A stretch of DNA of 64,000 bases. It comes from Lonicera japonica (Eukaryota; Streptophyta; Magnoliopsida; Dipsacales; Caprifoliaceae). Below, piece by piece: positions 1 to 11,050 of the stretch. The DNA lies in NCBI GenBank assembly GCA_021464415.1, contig JAKCWG010000816.1, positions 186,001 to 250,000 on the forward strand. Reading direction: 5' to 3'. The number at the start of each line of letters is the position of its first letter. The first letter of the stretch is position 1. Made by a program: the position numbers and the translations under genes. The notes below the pieces were generated by a model. The model did not search any database. It worked only from the letters and a program-made list of their open reading frames with translations, and was not told the origin of the DNA.

Positions 1-924
1 CACGAAGGGGTTGCTTGACTACATATACACAGATGTCTAGGATGAGGTAATCATTACTTTGTTACATTTGTAGATGATTTCTCCAGGTGGATTTGGCTTT
101 ATCCCGTGAAGCACAATGAAGAGGTTTTTGGGGTGCTTCTAAAGTGGAAGAAGATAGTTAAAAATGATAATGGTGGGAAGATCAAGATACTTAGATCCGA
201 TAACAATGGAGAGTACACTAATCATCATTTAAGCAATAAAGTCTGGATGAGGGAATTGTTCGCCATTCACTATTAGAGGTACACCATAGTAGAATGGAGT
301 AGCTAAAACATTGAACCGTATCTTACTTGAAAAAGTGAGGTGTATACTATTAAATGAAAATTTGGAGAAACAGTATTAGGCCAAGGCCTTATCCAATGCT
401 ACCTTCATTATGACCATATTGCCATCTTCAATGGTCCATTACAGAACTCCTATGGAGGTTTGGATAAGATCTAATGCGAATTACGATTCATTATACATCT
501 TTAGGTGTCCAAATTATTATCACATATATGAAGATAAGATTGATCTAAAAGTCCGGAAGGCGATATTAATGGGTTCAATATTTGGAGTCAATGTATACAA
601 GTTGTGGTGTCTATAAGACAAGAAAATGATCGTTAGCAGAAATGTTACATTTGCCGATCAATCTTTACTTAAGGTGCCTACGGGAGAAAATATGAAGGTT
701 CTCGATAAGAGTGAGGTGGTGCAAACAGAAGTGACTACTCCAATGGTGACTATTCCGGTGCAATCAAGAGTAATTGCTCTTATTAATTCTTTCGATAGTG
801 ATTCAGAGAATATGGATATTCCTATTGCGAAGTCTAATCAACAATAACTAGAGGTATTGCCTTTGGTGATTGGAAGGGTGCCGAGAGCTCGACAAGCACA
901 TCAATGAAGATAGTGTGGTATATA

Positions 925-2106
925 TGTGAGAATCCGTAAATGCGACCCCCGAGTCTCGTTCCTGTTGGTGGGAGTCTGAAACATCGAAAAGGATTCCGTT
1001 GTTTCATTTGCTTCTATGTGTTGATAATTCATATCTGGTGTCCATCTATCCTATTTCTAGATGAAAACTGGTTCGTTTAGAGTCGCCAGTACGTTTTACG
1101 AGAAAACGAACAAAATAGTTGTGTAAGAGGAAAGGCTACAGATAAGCCTTTCTTTACACGTTTGTCCACGAAATCAGGATTCTATAGGGTTCAGGAACTA
1201 TATTACGATTTGGGAAGGTGTTAAGCACCCATTTCGCCCTTTCGGTCTCTAGTGGTCTTTATGTTTATTCTATGTTGGAAAACTTGGATGCTTTTACTGA
1301 TATTCTACTGCTTTATGGAAATAACTAATAAAAACCTGATTTTCGAGCGCGTTAAGAATCTACCACAACCTTGTCGCCACTTCGCTTACTAGGACGGAGA
1401 TCGACCTAGAAGAGACTAATATACAAATATCTTATTTAATTACTAGAAGAGACTTTAGTTACCTTCCCGGCGATATATATAAGAATAAGAGAGAAAAAAT
1501 ATAATACGGCAGAGAAGACCTCTGACGGATATCAGCTTTCCTCTTAGAAATATTTCCGGCGGTCTGACTCTAGAAGGTGGCACTCCGGGTGCCAAGATTA
1601 GATCCGAGACTCTTGCGGAAATAAATGTTATCCCAGATGCTTCCGGAGAAGGCTTAAAGATTAGAAAATATCAGAGAGAATAAGGAATTTTAGTATAGAA
1701 ATTGTGGCAAGAAGTTGCCGTCCAGAACCCTTGGGGGTGTTGCCTTATTTATAGTGCTCGGGAGGGTTTGTCGTGCGACATTTCCCAATTTTATCTGTTT
1801 ATTGCGGGACATATCTGTTTATCGCGCGACATATCTGTTTCACTGTACCTGTTTGTCGCGCGACAAACGGCTGAAGTGATGAGTTCTGACACTGTAATAT
1901 GTCAGAAAGTGGATGGTCGGGTGCAGAGGGGTTTGTCGCGCGACATACCAGTATGTCGTGTGACAATCCCACATAAAAAGAGGTTTGTTGGCCAACAAAC
2001 CCTTTCGGGGTAGTTTCGAGTGCTCGGGTGGGTCCCGGACTCCAAGAACAGTAGTTCTCGTAGGTCATTAGGGTTCTTGCGGGGGTCACAGATCGGGGTG
2101 TCTACA
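925..2106 (-). mobile_element. Solo LTR (Tat/Ogre-like) inserted in copia copy A
   Basis: The segment begins TGTGAGA and ends TCTACA, and copy B is uninterrupted at the matching site. Flanks are ATATA (920-924) and ATATG (2107-2111), a 5-bp TSD with one mismatch. No internal coding region is present, so it is a solo LTR of 1182 bp. Read on the minus strand it starts TGTAGACACCCC and shows similarity to the LTRs at 12757-14019 and 18160-19492, including a shared stretch near 1197-1260. A TATAAATA box on the minus strand lies at about 1748-1755. Upstream of it (1770-2001) are repeated perfect palindromes. Confidence 0.85.
1770..2001. repeat. Palindrome cluster in the U3 of the solo LTR
   Basis: Repeated copies of the core GTCGCGCGAC occur at about 1770-1779 (one mismatch), 1821-1831, 1851-1868 (perfect 18-bp palindrome), 1931-1948 and 1951-1968. 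A different perfect 20-bp palindrome with core TTGGCCAA lies at 1982-2001. On the LTR's own strand all of them are upstream of the TATA box, so they sit where U3 enhancers are expected. The function is unknown. Confidence 0.8.
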
Positions 2107-3869
2107 ATATGCATTGCTGGTTTATGACGATGAACTTGAGATCTTTGCAACTTGCCAAATGGGGAAAAGTCAATTGGGTACAAATGGGTGTTTGCCAGAA
2201 AAAATGGGATTCTAGATTCTGATGTTAGGTATAAAGCAAGATTGGTGGTTAAGGGATTTGCACAACAGGAAGGGGTGGATTATAATGAAGATTTCTCTCC
2301 GATAGTAAAACACACTTCCATTAGAGTGTTGTTAGCTATAGTATCGTAGTTTGACTTAGACCTTAAACAACTAGACGTCAAGATGGCACTTTTGTATAAG
2401 GATCTAGAGGATAAGATTTATATATCTCAACCGGAGGAGTTTAAGTTGTTCGCAAAGAGGATTGTGTCTAAAAACTGAAAAAGTCCTTATATATGTTGAA
2501 GCAATCATTTAGACAATGTTACAAGAAGTTTGACACATTCATGTTGGCTAAAAAATTCAAGCGGATTGATTTTGATCATTGCCTTTGCCTCAAGAAACTG
2601 AAAGGGTGTTTGTTTATCTACTTACTCTTATACATTGATGATATTCTTTTTGGTTCAACAAGTATGTTTGATATCAACATGGGGAAGGCTTAGTTGAGTC
2701 TCGAGTTTGAGATAAAAGACTTGGGTGGAGCCAAGAAGATTCTAAAAATGAAGATACTAAGGGAGAGGAAGAAGGGTAAATTGTGCCTCACTTAGAGGTA
2801 GTTTTTAGAAAAAGTGGTAGTTCATTTTGGGATGCCAACTTAAAGCCCATGTGTGTCCCATTGGTTTTACACTTCAAACTCTTGGCAATTATGACTGCAG
2901 AAACAGGGGAAAAGGTGAAGTATATGGTGCAACTTTTGTATGTGGTGCGGTAGGAAGCTTGATAAATGGCATGGTGTGTACTCAACCAAATATTACTTAG
3001 GCAATCATCATTATTAGTAGATTCATGTCAAACCTGGGTAAACAGCATTTGAATACCGTTAAGTGAATTTTGCGATACCTGCAAGGGACAAAGAATAAAG
3101 GAGTTATTGCACCAGAGATCCAAGGGGGCTATTATTTAAGGATATGTTGATTTGGACTATAGTGAGGATCTTGACAAGCAGCGGTCAACTACGGGATATG
3201 TTTTTACATTAAGTGGTGATCCGATTAGCTAAAGGCCGATGTTTTAGGGTGTAGTGGCATTGTGTACTACGGAAGCAGAGTACATTGCAGCAATAGAGGC
3301 AATTAAGGAAGTATTATGGTTTCGGGGTTTGACATGTGATTTCTGGATGGTTTAGGAGAATTTTGATGTAAATTGTTATAGCCAAAGCACTGCTCGTTTG
3401 TCCAAGAACCAACTTCATTATGGACTAACAACGTACATTGATGTCTATTTTTATTTCATCAAAATATTCAAAAAGGAAACTACTAATTCCAATTCCTAAT
3501 TGAATAATGAGACTCAAGAAGCCCTATTAATTTAAAAACAACTTAAATTAATATCTTTTATATTATTCTAATGGGCTTCCTTGCAGTTCTAACCTCTTGA
3601 ACTCCACGCCCAAACTTTAGGAACCCCATGGAATGCATACATCGTTTAAGTTTCTTGCATCCCCTAGTATGATTAATTCAAGGCTTAGACACTTGTATTT
3701 CCACGCCCAATCCTTGCACATGAGCATAATCAAGCCTCCGTTTAGTAACTCACAATTTTCCTTGGTTGAATATAATGGAAGTTTAGGCTAGATGACATCA
3801 TTAACGTTGTTTAAAATTCTTCGATGTTGAGGCCCCATTTGGGGGTGATGGCTCTTCAGGGCCATGTAT

Positions 3870-4352
3870 GATACTATAACAATATTGATAAAAGAAAGTG
3901 ATGAAGTGAGATTTATGGTTTGTGGGATATGATAGTTGAATGGTTCACCAAGGTGGAGAATTGCAAATTTGGCTCTCCTTAAATGATACCATGGTCGATC
4001 ATGGTGTGGCAGTAGACTTTTGGCGGCTTAGCTAAATCGATCATGTTCCACCATCATTGATCTATGTCCCAGGCAATGTTTTCCTTAAGTGCAATTTTTG
4101 GCTCATTTGTGGGTAGACTTGTGGAAGGCTTAAAAAACCTTGAGAGCTAAAACTGAGAGATTTTTTTTATTATTATTTTTTTGCTTGTAATCAACTATTT
4201 GTTCATATAATCAATATATGCTATCATTTGTGTCGATTGGCGGCATTTACACTGGCACCACAATAAAACATTATCTTGTGCGCTTGTTGTTTAGTTTCTT
4301 ATTATCGGGTAATCCTTTAAGCTTGTGGGATCATTCCTGTTGCATCATGCCT
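3870..4352 (+). repeat. 3' LTR of copia copy A
   Basis: It aligns with about 52250-52740 in copy B and with the truncated 5' LTR at about 47425-47860. Shared blocks include the stretch around the central phrase of gcggcttagct and the run ending near TTATAATCAA. Start and end are approximate because the terminal dinucleotides have decayed. Confidence 0.65.
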
Positions 4353-4436
4353 AGTTTAGGAAAATAATTCAATGATGTAAGAATCGAACTTCAATGAGAA
4401 GATGCAACATTATATGTCAATGAGAATATATATATA

Positions 4437-4592
4437 TACAGTCCGTTTCACATACGGACCGGTCCTTACGGACCGGGACCTTTAGCGACGGTTTTCCGTC
4501 GCGAATACATTGGGGATATGTTATTAGCGACGAAAAAGCGTCGCTAAAGGTCCCGGTCCATACGGACCGGTCCGCATGTGAAATTTTCCGTA
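4437..4592. mobile_element. MITE of 156 bp, private to block A
   Basis: This is a near-complete foldback. The left arm (4437-4495) contains TTTCACATACGGACCGGTCC and a TTTAGCGACG motif. The right arm repeats these in reverse complement and ends at 4592. It sits in a TA-rich tract and is absent from the matching position in block B near 52860, so it inserted after the duplication. The TTAGCGACG motif is of the kind found in subterminal regions of CACTA-type DNA transposons. The superfamily is not certain. Confidence 0.75.
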
Positions 4593-4609
4593 TATATATA
4601 TATATTAAC

Positions 4610-4692
4610 AATTGCACATGGAGGGATTCTCCTGCTAAATAGATGGTCCCTCATAGGAATCTAGTGAACCGCTAGACTAATCCCATAGAATA
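4610..4692 (-). mobile_element. tRNA-derived SINE-like remnant, copy A
   Basis: On the minus strand the sequence begins near an A-box-like TTAGTCTAGCGG and matches the better-preserved copy at 52868-52975. The B-box-bearing stretch present there is deleted here (compare GGAGAATCCCTCC with the longer GGAGAACCC...CTCC). It is too damaged to be a tRNA gene. Confidence 0.45.
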
Positions 4693-5094
4693 TGTGAATG
4701 AGAAGAATAGTACGCAGTAAATTAACCCTTTATTTTGGATGCTTGTATCAAGCAAAGGGACAATGCTTAAGAACTTCCACTTTGCTTCTCTCCCTTTATT
4801 GTTTTCTATGTTCCTATATAAAAAGCAGTGCAATTGACTTTCGCATGCTTGCATCCTAACGTTCCAAACAAGTATTCTACACCTTTACAAAAACATAAAT
4901 AAATTAACTCATTTAGTTACACCATATTTCGTGCTATATTTTAGGTAGTTTCTAATGGCTTGTATATGAGATAAATTTTGTATCTTCTGCGTACAAAATG
5001 ACCAATAAAAATAATAGTACGAAACCATTGAAATATTTCCTAGTACTTAGAAATTACCAAAAAACAAGATTTTACATAAAACCATAATTAAAAA

Positions 5095-6301
5095 AAGGTG
5101 TTCTTAAATGCATCCACATAATCCGTCTTTTCACCCTACTAAAAGTCAAAGCTACGCTAATCTTAACCTAAAAATTAACGTAAAACACTTTCTTCTTATA
5201 CCGCTTTTAATACTTTAAAAAAATCGCCACTAATTTATCTTCTCACCGACTTAAATTTTTAAAAATTAAAAATTTATTAAAAATTTCATTCTTTCCAACA
5301 AACAAGCATCTACTATTTTCATTTAATTACATACATCTCATAAATAATCTTCTTTTAATAAGTATCATCATAATTTTATATAGAGTACCATACTTTTATT
5401 TTTCACTTGCACCAGCACGATAACATTTTCAATGATGTTTTTCTTAATTTATTATATCTTTTTATTTGTGTATGCATACAAATTTCAATAAAACTCATGT
5501 AAAGTTATCTAATGTCAGAGTTAAAGAAAGGTGGTGTTAACATGTGCTTAATATGTCATAAATATATATGTATTGTATATTGTACTTTTATTGTTTCAAT
5601 ATTTAATATCTTAAAATTACTCGTAAAAATATATTGGAAAAGAAAATAGTTTGGTGAGAAAATCTCTATCATTTTAATATTTTGTAAAGAAATCGTTTTC
5701 TTAAGACTCTAAAAAATTAAATATCATTAAAATTGAAAGTAGAAAAATATTTTAATAAATGATTTATTTTTATGAAAACTATTTTATTTTTCCAATTCAG
5801 TTTTTCCATTTTCACAAAAGATAACATATATTTACATACAACAAATTGATCTTTTAACGTTTTTGGTGTAGTGAATTAAGTCTTATATTTACTTATTTGA
5901 TAAAGATAAAAATAAAATTTGTAAATAAATTTGAAATATGAATAATAACCATTTAAGAAAAATGAACAGTAAAAAATTATATAAAATATCATATAATTAC
6001 TAAAACTGTATTTATGACAATTAACATTTTGTATCTTGGAGATACTATTTAGATGAGAGTTTTAATAAAATTTATTAAGAACGATGTAAATTTTATTTAT
6101 TATGTCTTATATTAATGAAAAATTTAATATTATCTATTGTTTTTAGTTTTAGCGAACGAAATTTTATCGTCTCTATATTGTTTCAGCAAATTCACCCCAC
6201 TGCTAGAGTGAAATGTAAGATATTTTAAAAATTTGATGAGTTTGAGAAGAAAGTATTCAAGTGAGAAGTTTGATTTTGTGAGTTTATTTAAGAACACCCT
6301 T
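5095..6301. mobile_element. TIR element of about 1.2 kb, private to block A
   Basis: Block B runs straight through this site (ACCATAATAAAAAAATGCAT near 53740-53760). Block A holds 1207 extra bases whose ends are inverted copies of each other: AAGGTGTTCTTAAAT at the left, and ATTTAAGAACACCCTT at the right. The interior is AT-rich with no recognisable open frame. It is most simply a non-autonomous DNA transposon. The A-run at the insertion point hides any TSD, so the superfamily stays open. Confidence 0.65.
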
Positions 6302-6343
6302 AAAAAATACATATATATTATATAGTAATGTAATTTCATGTAC

Positions 6344-7397
6344 CTTGTTTTCTAATTGCTGTCTTTTGAAGCAGCTCCCAACTTTGATCATCATTCAAAA
6401 ACCGCGGCACATAGATCAAACATTGAGGACTTTGATTGCTAGGGGATAGTTTCAGGTTTCGAGTAGTAAGTACTATTCGGCTGCAAGTCGTCTCTCCCTC
6501 TGACATAGCTTTGTGTAGGACACCCAAAACACCCGGTGACATAATGTCATCAAGAACTATCAGACATTTTTCATTTTGCAATAATATTTTAAACAGCCCG
6601 TCCAACGGCCACACGTATGGATGTTCTGCATCCTTTCGCCATCCAGGTGACAAATCATCACGGATTTGGCGCAAGATGTCCCCATCTGACCTCTCATTGG
6701 GCGCAGAGGCCCATGAGAAATGACAAAAATGCCCCCTAACTTCGGGGTGATGGTAGATGGCTTTCGCAATTGCAGTCTTCCCCAAACCGCCCATCCCCCA
6801 CAGAGAAACGAATCTGTAGGCACCACCGGCTCCTCCTTCATTGACCAAGTACGGGAATAACAAGTCTACTTGTTCATGCAACCCAACGAAACAATCTTCA
6901 TCTTCAGCAACCCCATCTACTTGCCCTCCACTGGCAATAGTACTCGAGCCTTGATCTCCTTCTATCCAATCGATTAGATGATGACCAAATATCGAGCCTC
7001 TTGTTTCATCATCGTCTACAGAACCAGTAAGTATGTCCATACGGATTAAAATACTGTCCAACTCTAAACTATTATACCTGTTGGTGGCTCGATAATAAGC
7101 CATCATTCTGCAATATCTTAGGATCACGTCAGAGACAACTTCTCTTTTCTTCTGGTAGCTACTACTCCCAAAGAGCTGTCCTGCATCATACAAAATACTT
7201 CTTGCATCTACAATCAAGTCTTCAATTCCTTCCAGGCCGACAAATTCCAAGTCAATCTTGATCCACCTTAACCGATTACCAAAATGCTCAGCCAGATTCT
7301 CACATCCTTGTAAGTGTTGATCTCCTAGTTCAAGCAGCAAATTACCAAGTCTCGTCAGTACCTCTTGAGCCATAATTTCCCTCTTCAATGGAAACAT
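6344..7397 (-). CDS. CC-NBS-LRR resistance protein, exon 1 (copy A), open
   Basis: This exon encodes the N-terminal part of an intracellular NLR immune receptor. The N-terminus from the MAQEV methionine (7373) is a helical coiled-coil-type domain. The NB-ARC follows with the P-loop GMGGLGKTAIAK, an RNBS-A-like block (HFCHFSWASAP), kinase-2 CLIVLDDI, RNBS-B SRIVLTTRN and RNBS-C FLNDDQSWELLQK. The start at 7397 is chosen because copy B begins at the matching methionine; 7373 is equally plausible. The frame hits a stop at 6336, but CAAG/GTACATG gives a splice donor after 6344 in phase 1. That matches the acceptor of the LRR exon at 35839. Its own downstream exon must lie left of the window. A TATA-like box is at 7481-7490. 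Confidence 0.85.
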
Positions 7398-7480
7398 TAT
7401 TGTAGAATGAACCTTGATTATCTGCAATTTTCTTTCAGACCTTTTAGTTTGTATCTCATAGGGTAGGCATCGATCTCTCT

Positions 7481-7490
7481 TTATATATAA
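7481..7490 (-). promoter_or_regulatory. TATA box of NLR copy A
   Basis: TTATATATAA lies about 85-95 bp upstream of the proposed start codon on the minus strand. A comparable ATATATATAA is found near 54991-55000 upstream of copy B. Confidence 0.5.
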
Positions 7491-7529
7491 CTAGAGTTTT
7501 GTGCACAAACAATGCGTTTACCATTAACG

Positions 7530-7685
7530 TATAATTAATTTAAGGGAAAATTAATTAAAAACTATTATGTAGCATACTAGTTGAGAGTTAGAGTACTCTA
7601 ATTAAGGTATAATTAATTTAAAAGAAAATTAATTTAAAAACTAATACGTAGCATACTAGTTCAGAGTTAGAGTACTCTCACTCGT
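7530..7685. repeat. Tandem duplication of about 85 bp upstream of NLR copy A
   Basis: The stretch containing AATTAATTT, GTAGCATACTAGTT and GAGTTAGAGTACTCT occurs twice in a row, and once only upstream of copy B (about 55035-55130). The duplication is therefore private to block A. It lies in the presumed promoter of the NLR gene. Confidence 0.7.
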
Positions 7686-8257
7686 AGCGGAGTTTGAATC
7701 CTGTTACTTTACACTATATAAAAATGTTTTTTCACAAAATAAAACGCTGAAAGGACAAAATAGGAAAAACGGAAACTTTGACACAACTTCGTAACTACCG
7801 AAATGCCTTCTACCTTTATGTCCCACAAGTAGACCACGTTTTCCAATTTGAATGCCAACTACCACTCATCACAAGTTCACATGATGGAATACAAGTGAGT
7901 ATTTATTTTGCTTACCTTAATTTAGGCTATTTTTCAGAGTGTTAAATTACTTAAGCGTTCTTATTCTTCTCAAAATAAAACTGAGTGTTAAGTTTTCTTC
8001 AAAAATAAAAATAGAAAGTCTTCTAATTAAATTGGGGGCATCCAATGAACACGATCGATCAGTTGTATTTGGAACACATCTTTTTCTTTCAGAAATCCCA
8101 ATCTTTTATTCCGGAAAAGAATTTGTAAAAACACTATTCAGATTAGAAGCATATTATGCTTCTAAAAAGATGGAAAATGATAGTAAAAACAATATATTTT
8201 TCTGAAAAGTTATAAGTAAAATGAGTTAAGTTATGTGATGAGATATTCTAGATCTTA

Positions 8258-8474
8258 GGCCCCGTCTGATAACAAGATGGAAAATGATACGAAAATGAAT
8301 TGATTTATGTGAGAAATTGAAAAATAAGTTGTTAGATGTGATAAGAAAATCTCCTAATAAAAATAAGGAGAAGATGTAATGCATTTCACCATGTCACTCA
8401 AATCAATTTTCAGCTTTTCTCAAAACATTAATTGTTTCAACTATCATTTTTTATATTGTTATCGAAATATAGCC
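8258..8474. mobile_element. Tourist-like MITE
   Basis: The ends are imperfect inverted repeats, GGCCCCGTCTGATAACAAGA and TTGTTATCGAAATATAGCC, flanked by TTA and TAA. It belongs to the same broad family as the copies at 10816, 24607 and 29013, which share ATAACAA and GATGGAAAA-type termini. It has no coding capacity. Confidence 0.65.
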
Positions 8475-8610
8475 TAATAGTTAATGAATTTTTTCCCAAC
8501 ATAACTCTAACCGGTAGGTTAGCGAAAGTTACTCTAGACCTAGATAAGAGATACCACAAAGCTCAATGAATGTTTACATTAATTATTGTAAATTTTATCA
8601 AAAATTTATT

Positions 8611-8974
8611 GGTAACTTTTGCTTTTGATTGTTTAAGATTTTAATACTAAAGGTAAAATTCAGCTATAAAGAAAACATCCGAGTCTAATTATTAATAATT
8701 TAAATATAATAAAAGGTAATTTAAAAAGCACCCATATAATTTATCTCTTGCTCCCTTTTTTCCTCGTATTTGGGCAATAGCATTCATTTAAATTACCGGT
8801 GGTTTAACTTTAATAACCCATTTTTGAAATCGGAGTTATATAATATGTTATGAATTTAGACTTAGTAACTTTTGCTTTAATTGTCTAAGATTTTCGTACT
8901 GAAGGTAAAATTCAACAATAAAGAAAACATTTATCCGAGTCTAAAAAGGTAACTTTAAACACACCCATATAATT
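8611..8974. repeat. Dispersed direct repeat pair in AT-rich spacer
   Basis: A segment running from TAACTTTTGCTTT through GGTAAAATTCA to CACCCATATAATTT appears at about 8611-8742 and again at about 8863-8974. The two copies are diverged. They look like two copies or halves of an old MITE. No gene is present between 8474 and 9919. Confidence 0.55.
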
Positions 8975-9918
8975 TAATTTTTCACCCTAACTTTAAAAAT
9001 TTAACTGTAGTAATTTTAACTCTAAAAAGCCTACCCATCCTTGTAATTTGTCGCTGTTGGCTTTTAGCTCCCCACGGTTCTCCTTTCTCAGTCACTTGCT
9101 CCCTTTTTTCCACATAAATTGGCCATTAATTAACCCCTCAGTGATAGTAATTTTGATTTAGAACCTTACCCGCTTTGATGATTTAGAATACTATTTGTGA
9201 TTTACTTTTTTTATTCTTCTCTATTCTTATTAATAGGACGTCTCAATTAAAAGTCTTAATTGTTTTAAGATATAATTAATAAACTAAATCTCTAAGGTTT
9301 AATCCTATTGACTTCTTTTATATTGGGATCAGTGTTTTAAAAAAATGCTAAAGTCGAAATGAGTTTTTAAATTTGTGACAAATTAATTGGTAAGTTTGTT
9401 TATAAGACAGCCAACGGTGAAAATAATTCTTCACGATAACAAACGGCATGTACAAACCTATTTATCTCTTTTGTACAATATATAATTCAATGACAAAACT
9501 ATTAGAACAAAGGCACATTTAAACAATTAAAAGTATAATTAAGTTAGAATTGAGATTCTATTGACTATGGGTCATATTTTATTTTGAAATTTCAAAATGA
9601 AATACAATTTTGGATCAATTATGGATTATATTATGATGAATTATTATTGTCAAAAAATAATTTGTTGTGACTATTTCAAGTAGCAACGAAATTTCTGTCA
9701 CTAGATATTCCTTTTAATTATTCATATAGGTTTTAGTAAACTTGCCCTGCTTATAGGGTAGGTTGAAAGTTTTTTCAAAAAAATAGTGAGGTGAGAAAAA
9801 AGTTCTCACAAATTAGGGTAAGAAAGCATGATTTAGTAAGTCCATTTAGAAATCACCCACAATGAATCACTCATACACCTCAATCTATATATCTATTTCA
9901 ATACAAAGCAATACCTTT

Positions 9919-10175
9919 GGGCCTCGTTTGTTAGTCCAAAATAATTAAAAAAATATTAAAAAAAAATCATGTTTTTTGTTAGTACAAAATATAATCCCGT
10001 ATACGAATTATAGAATCAAACATGGTATTAACATCAGCATGAGATATCCCAGTATTAATACTGCATGAATCAAACAATGTATTGGTATTAAATTAATATC
10101 AGGATTAATAGTCCAGTATTATTAATACTAGTATTATTAATCACAGTGACTCTAATACATGAATCAAATGAGGCC
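9919..10175. mobile_element. MITE with GGCCTCGTTTG-type termini
   Basis: The left end is GGGCCTCGTTTGTTAGT and the right end is CATGAATCAAATGAGGCC, roughly inverted. The interior repeats AGTATTAATACT-like palindromic steps. It is about 257 bp and non-coding. The TSD is not clear. Confidence 0.55.
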
Positions 10176-10815
10176 TTACGGTGCACCTTTCTTCATACAA
10201 AAATATAACTATTTTTTTAACACAAATCTACAACCACTACAAAAGGGTGGACCAACTGTACATATTTTTCAACAAATTTACATATTTATTCTATACAAAT
10301 CTTTCACAATATTGTCCGCAAATAGAATTTTCAACAAATTCTCATAATAAAATCTTGAAAATTTAGGAATTGATCCCTAAATTTGAATTTATTTTAAAAT
10401 GTGGTCCAGAGCTACTCTTTTTTAAAAAAATACGGTGTCCTAAAAAGTATCTCTCACAAAGCATTACAGTATCTCTTGTAAAAATTAGTATTTATCATTG
10501 AAAAATTAATATTCATGAACAATATCTTAGGTCTTGAATACTTGTCAGAGGTAAATTAGAAAACTCAAAGATTACATATTTTAAAAAAGAATATATTTAT
10601 ATTGCAAAAAAAAATAATTTAAATTCAAGAATTGAATCGACATATGGAACCACAGTAATAATCATAATTAGAAATGACTAAAGAGGTATATTGAAGACAA
10701 AACTGATAAATTCTTCCATCACAACAAGTTTGATCCAACTAACCACAACCATTTCCATGTCATCATCATTGTCACTCTTTCTAAAATTTTCAAAAAGTTA
10801 AAAGGTAAACACTAA

Positions 10816-11047
10816 GGCTCCGTTTGATTGCAAAGATGGAAAAGGAAAATAAATTTAGCTAGTTTATGTGAAAAGATAGAAAAAAAAGTGAGAGATGTTT
10901 TTACTCACCACCAAGTAAAGAAACTTTCTTCATGGAAAAACTTAAAAATCAAGAGGATATCACCTCTATCACTCAACTTATTTTTCATCTTTTCACCAAA
11001 ACTAACTAAATTTATTTTCCTTTTCCACCTTACAATCAAACGGAGCC
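10816..11047. mobile_element. Tourist-like MITE with long TIRs
   Basis: The ends GGCTCCGTTTGATTG and CAATCAAACGGAGCC are perfect inverted repeats. They continue inward through GATGGAAAAGGAAAATAAAT and its complement with few mismatches. TAA flanks both sides (10813-10815 and 11048-11050), a TSD typical of PIF/Harbinger-derived MITEs. Length is 232 bp. Short frames inside it are not genes. Confidence 0.85.
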
Positions 11048-11050
11048 TAA

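Larger units (their letters stand above)
1..4352 (+). mobile_element. Ty1/copia retrotransposon copy A, decayed, 5' part outside window
   Basis: Fragments of a copia polyprotein can be read on the plus strand in broken frames. An integrase-core C-terminal remnant covers about 1-850. A reverse transcriptase remnant at 2152-2700 contains DYNEDFSP and the YIDD catalytic box (LLLYIDDILFG). An RNase H remnant runs to about 3465. A 3' LTR follows at about 3870-4352. Many stops and frameshifts make it non-functional. It is interrupted by a solo LTR (925-2106), and about 3466-3810 is replaced by unrelated sequence compared with copy B. It lies in the intron downstream of NLR exon 1 copy A, antisense to that gene. 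Confidence 0.8.
1..7995. repeat. Segmental duplication block A (paralogue of 49767-55430)
   Basis: The same order of features occurs here and at about 49767-55430: copia integrase/RT remnants, copia 3' LTR, tRNA-like SINE remnant, NLR first exon on the minus strand, and its upstream region. Similarity is visible from the first base of the window to near 7995, so the left end is cut by the window. The two copies differ by many substitutions and by several private insertions. In A these are a solo LTR at 925-2106, a small MITE at 4437-4592 and a 1.2-kb TIR element at 5095-6301. The copia insertion is in both blocks and therefore came before the duplication. Identity was not computed. Confidence 0.85.
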
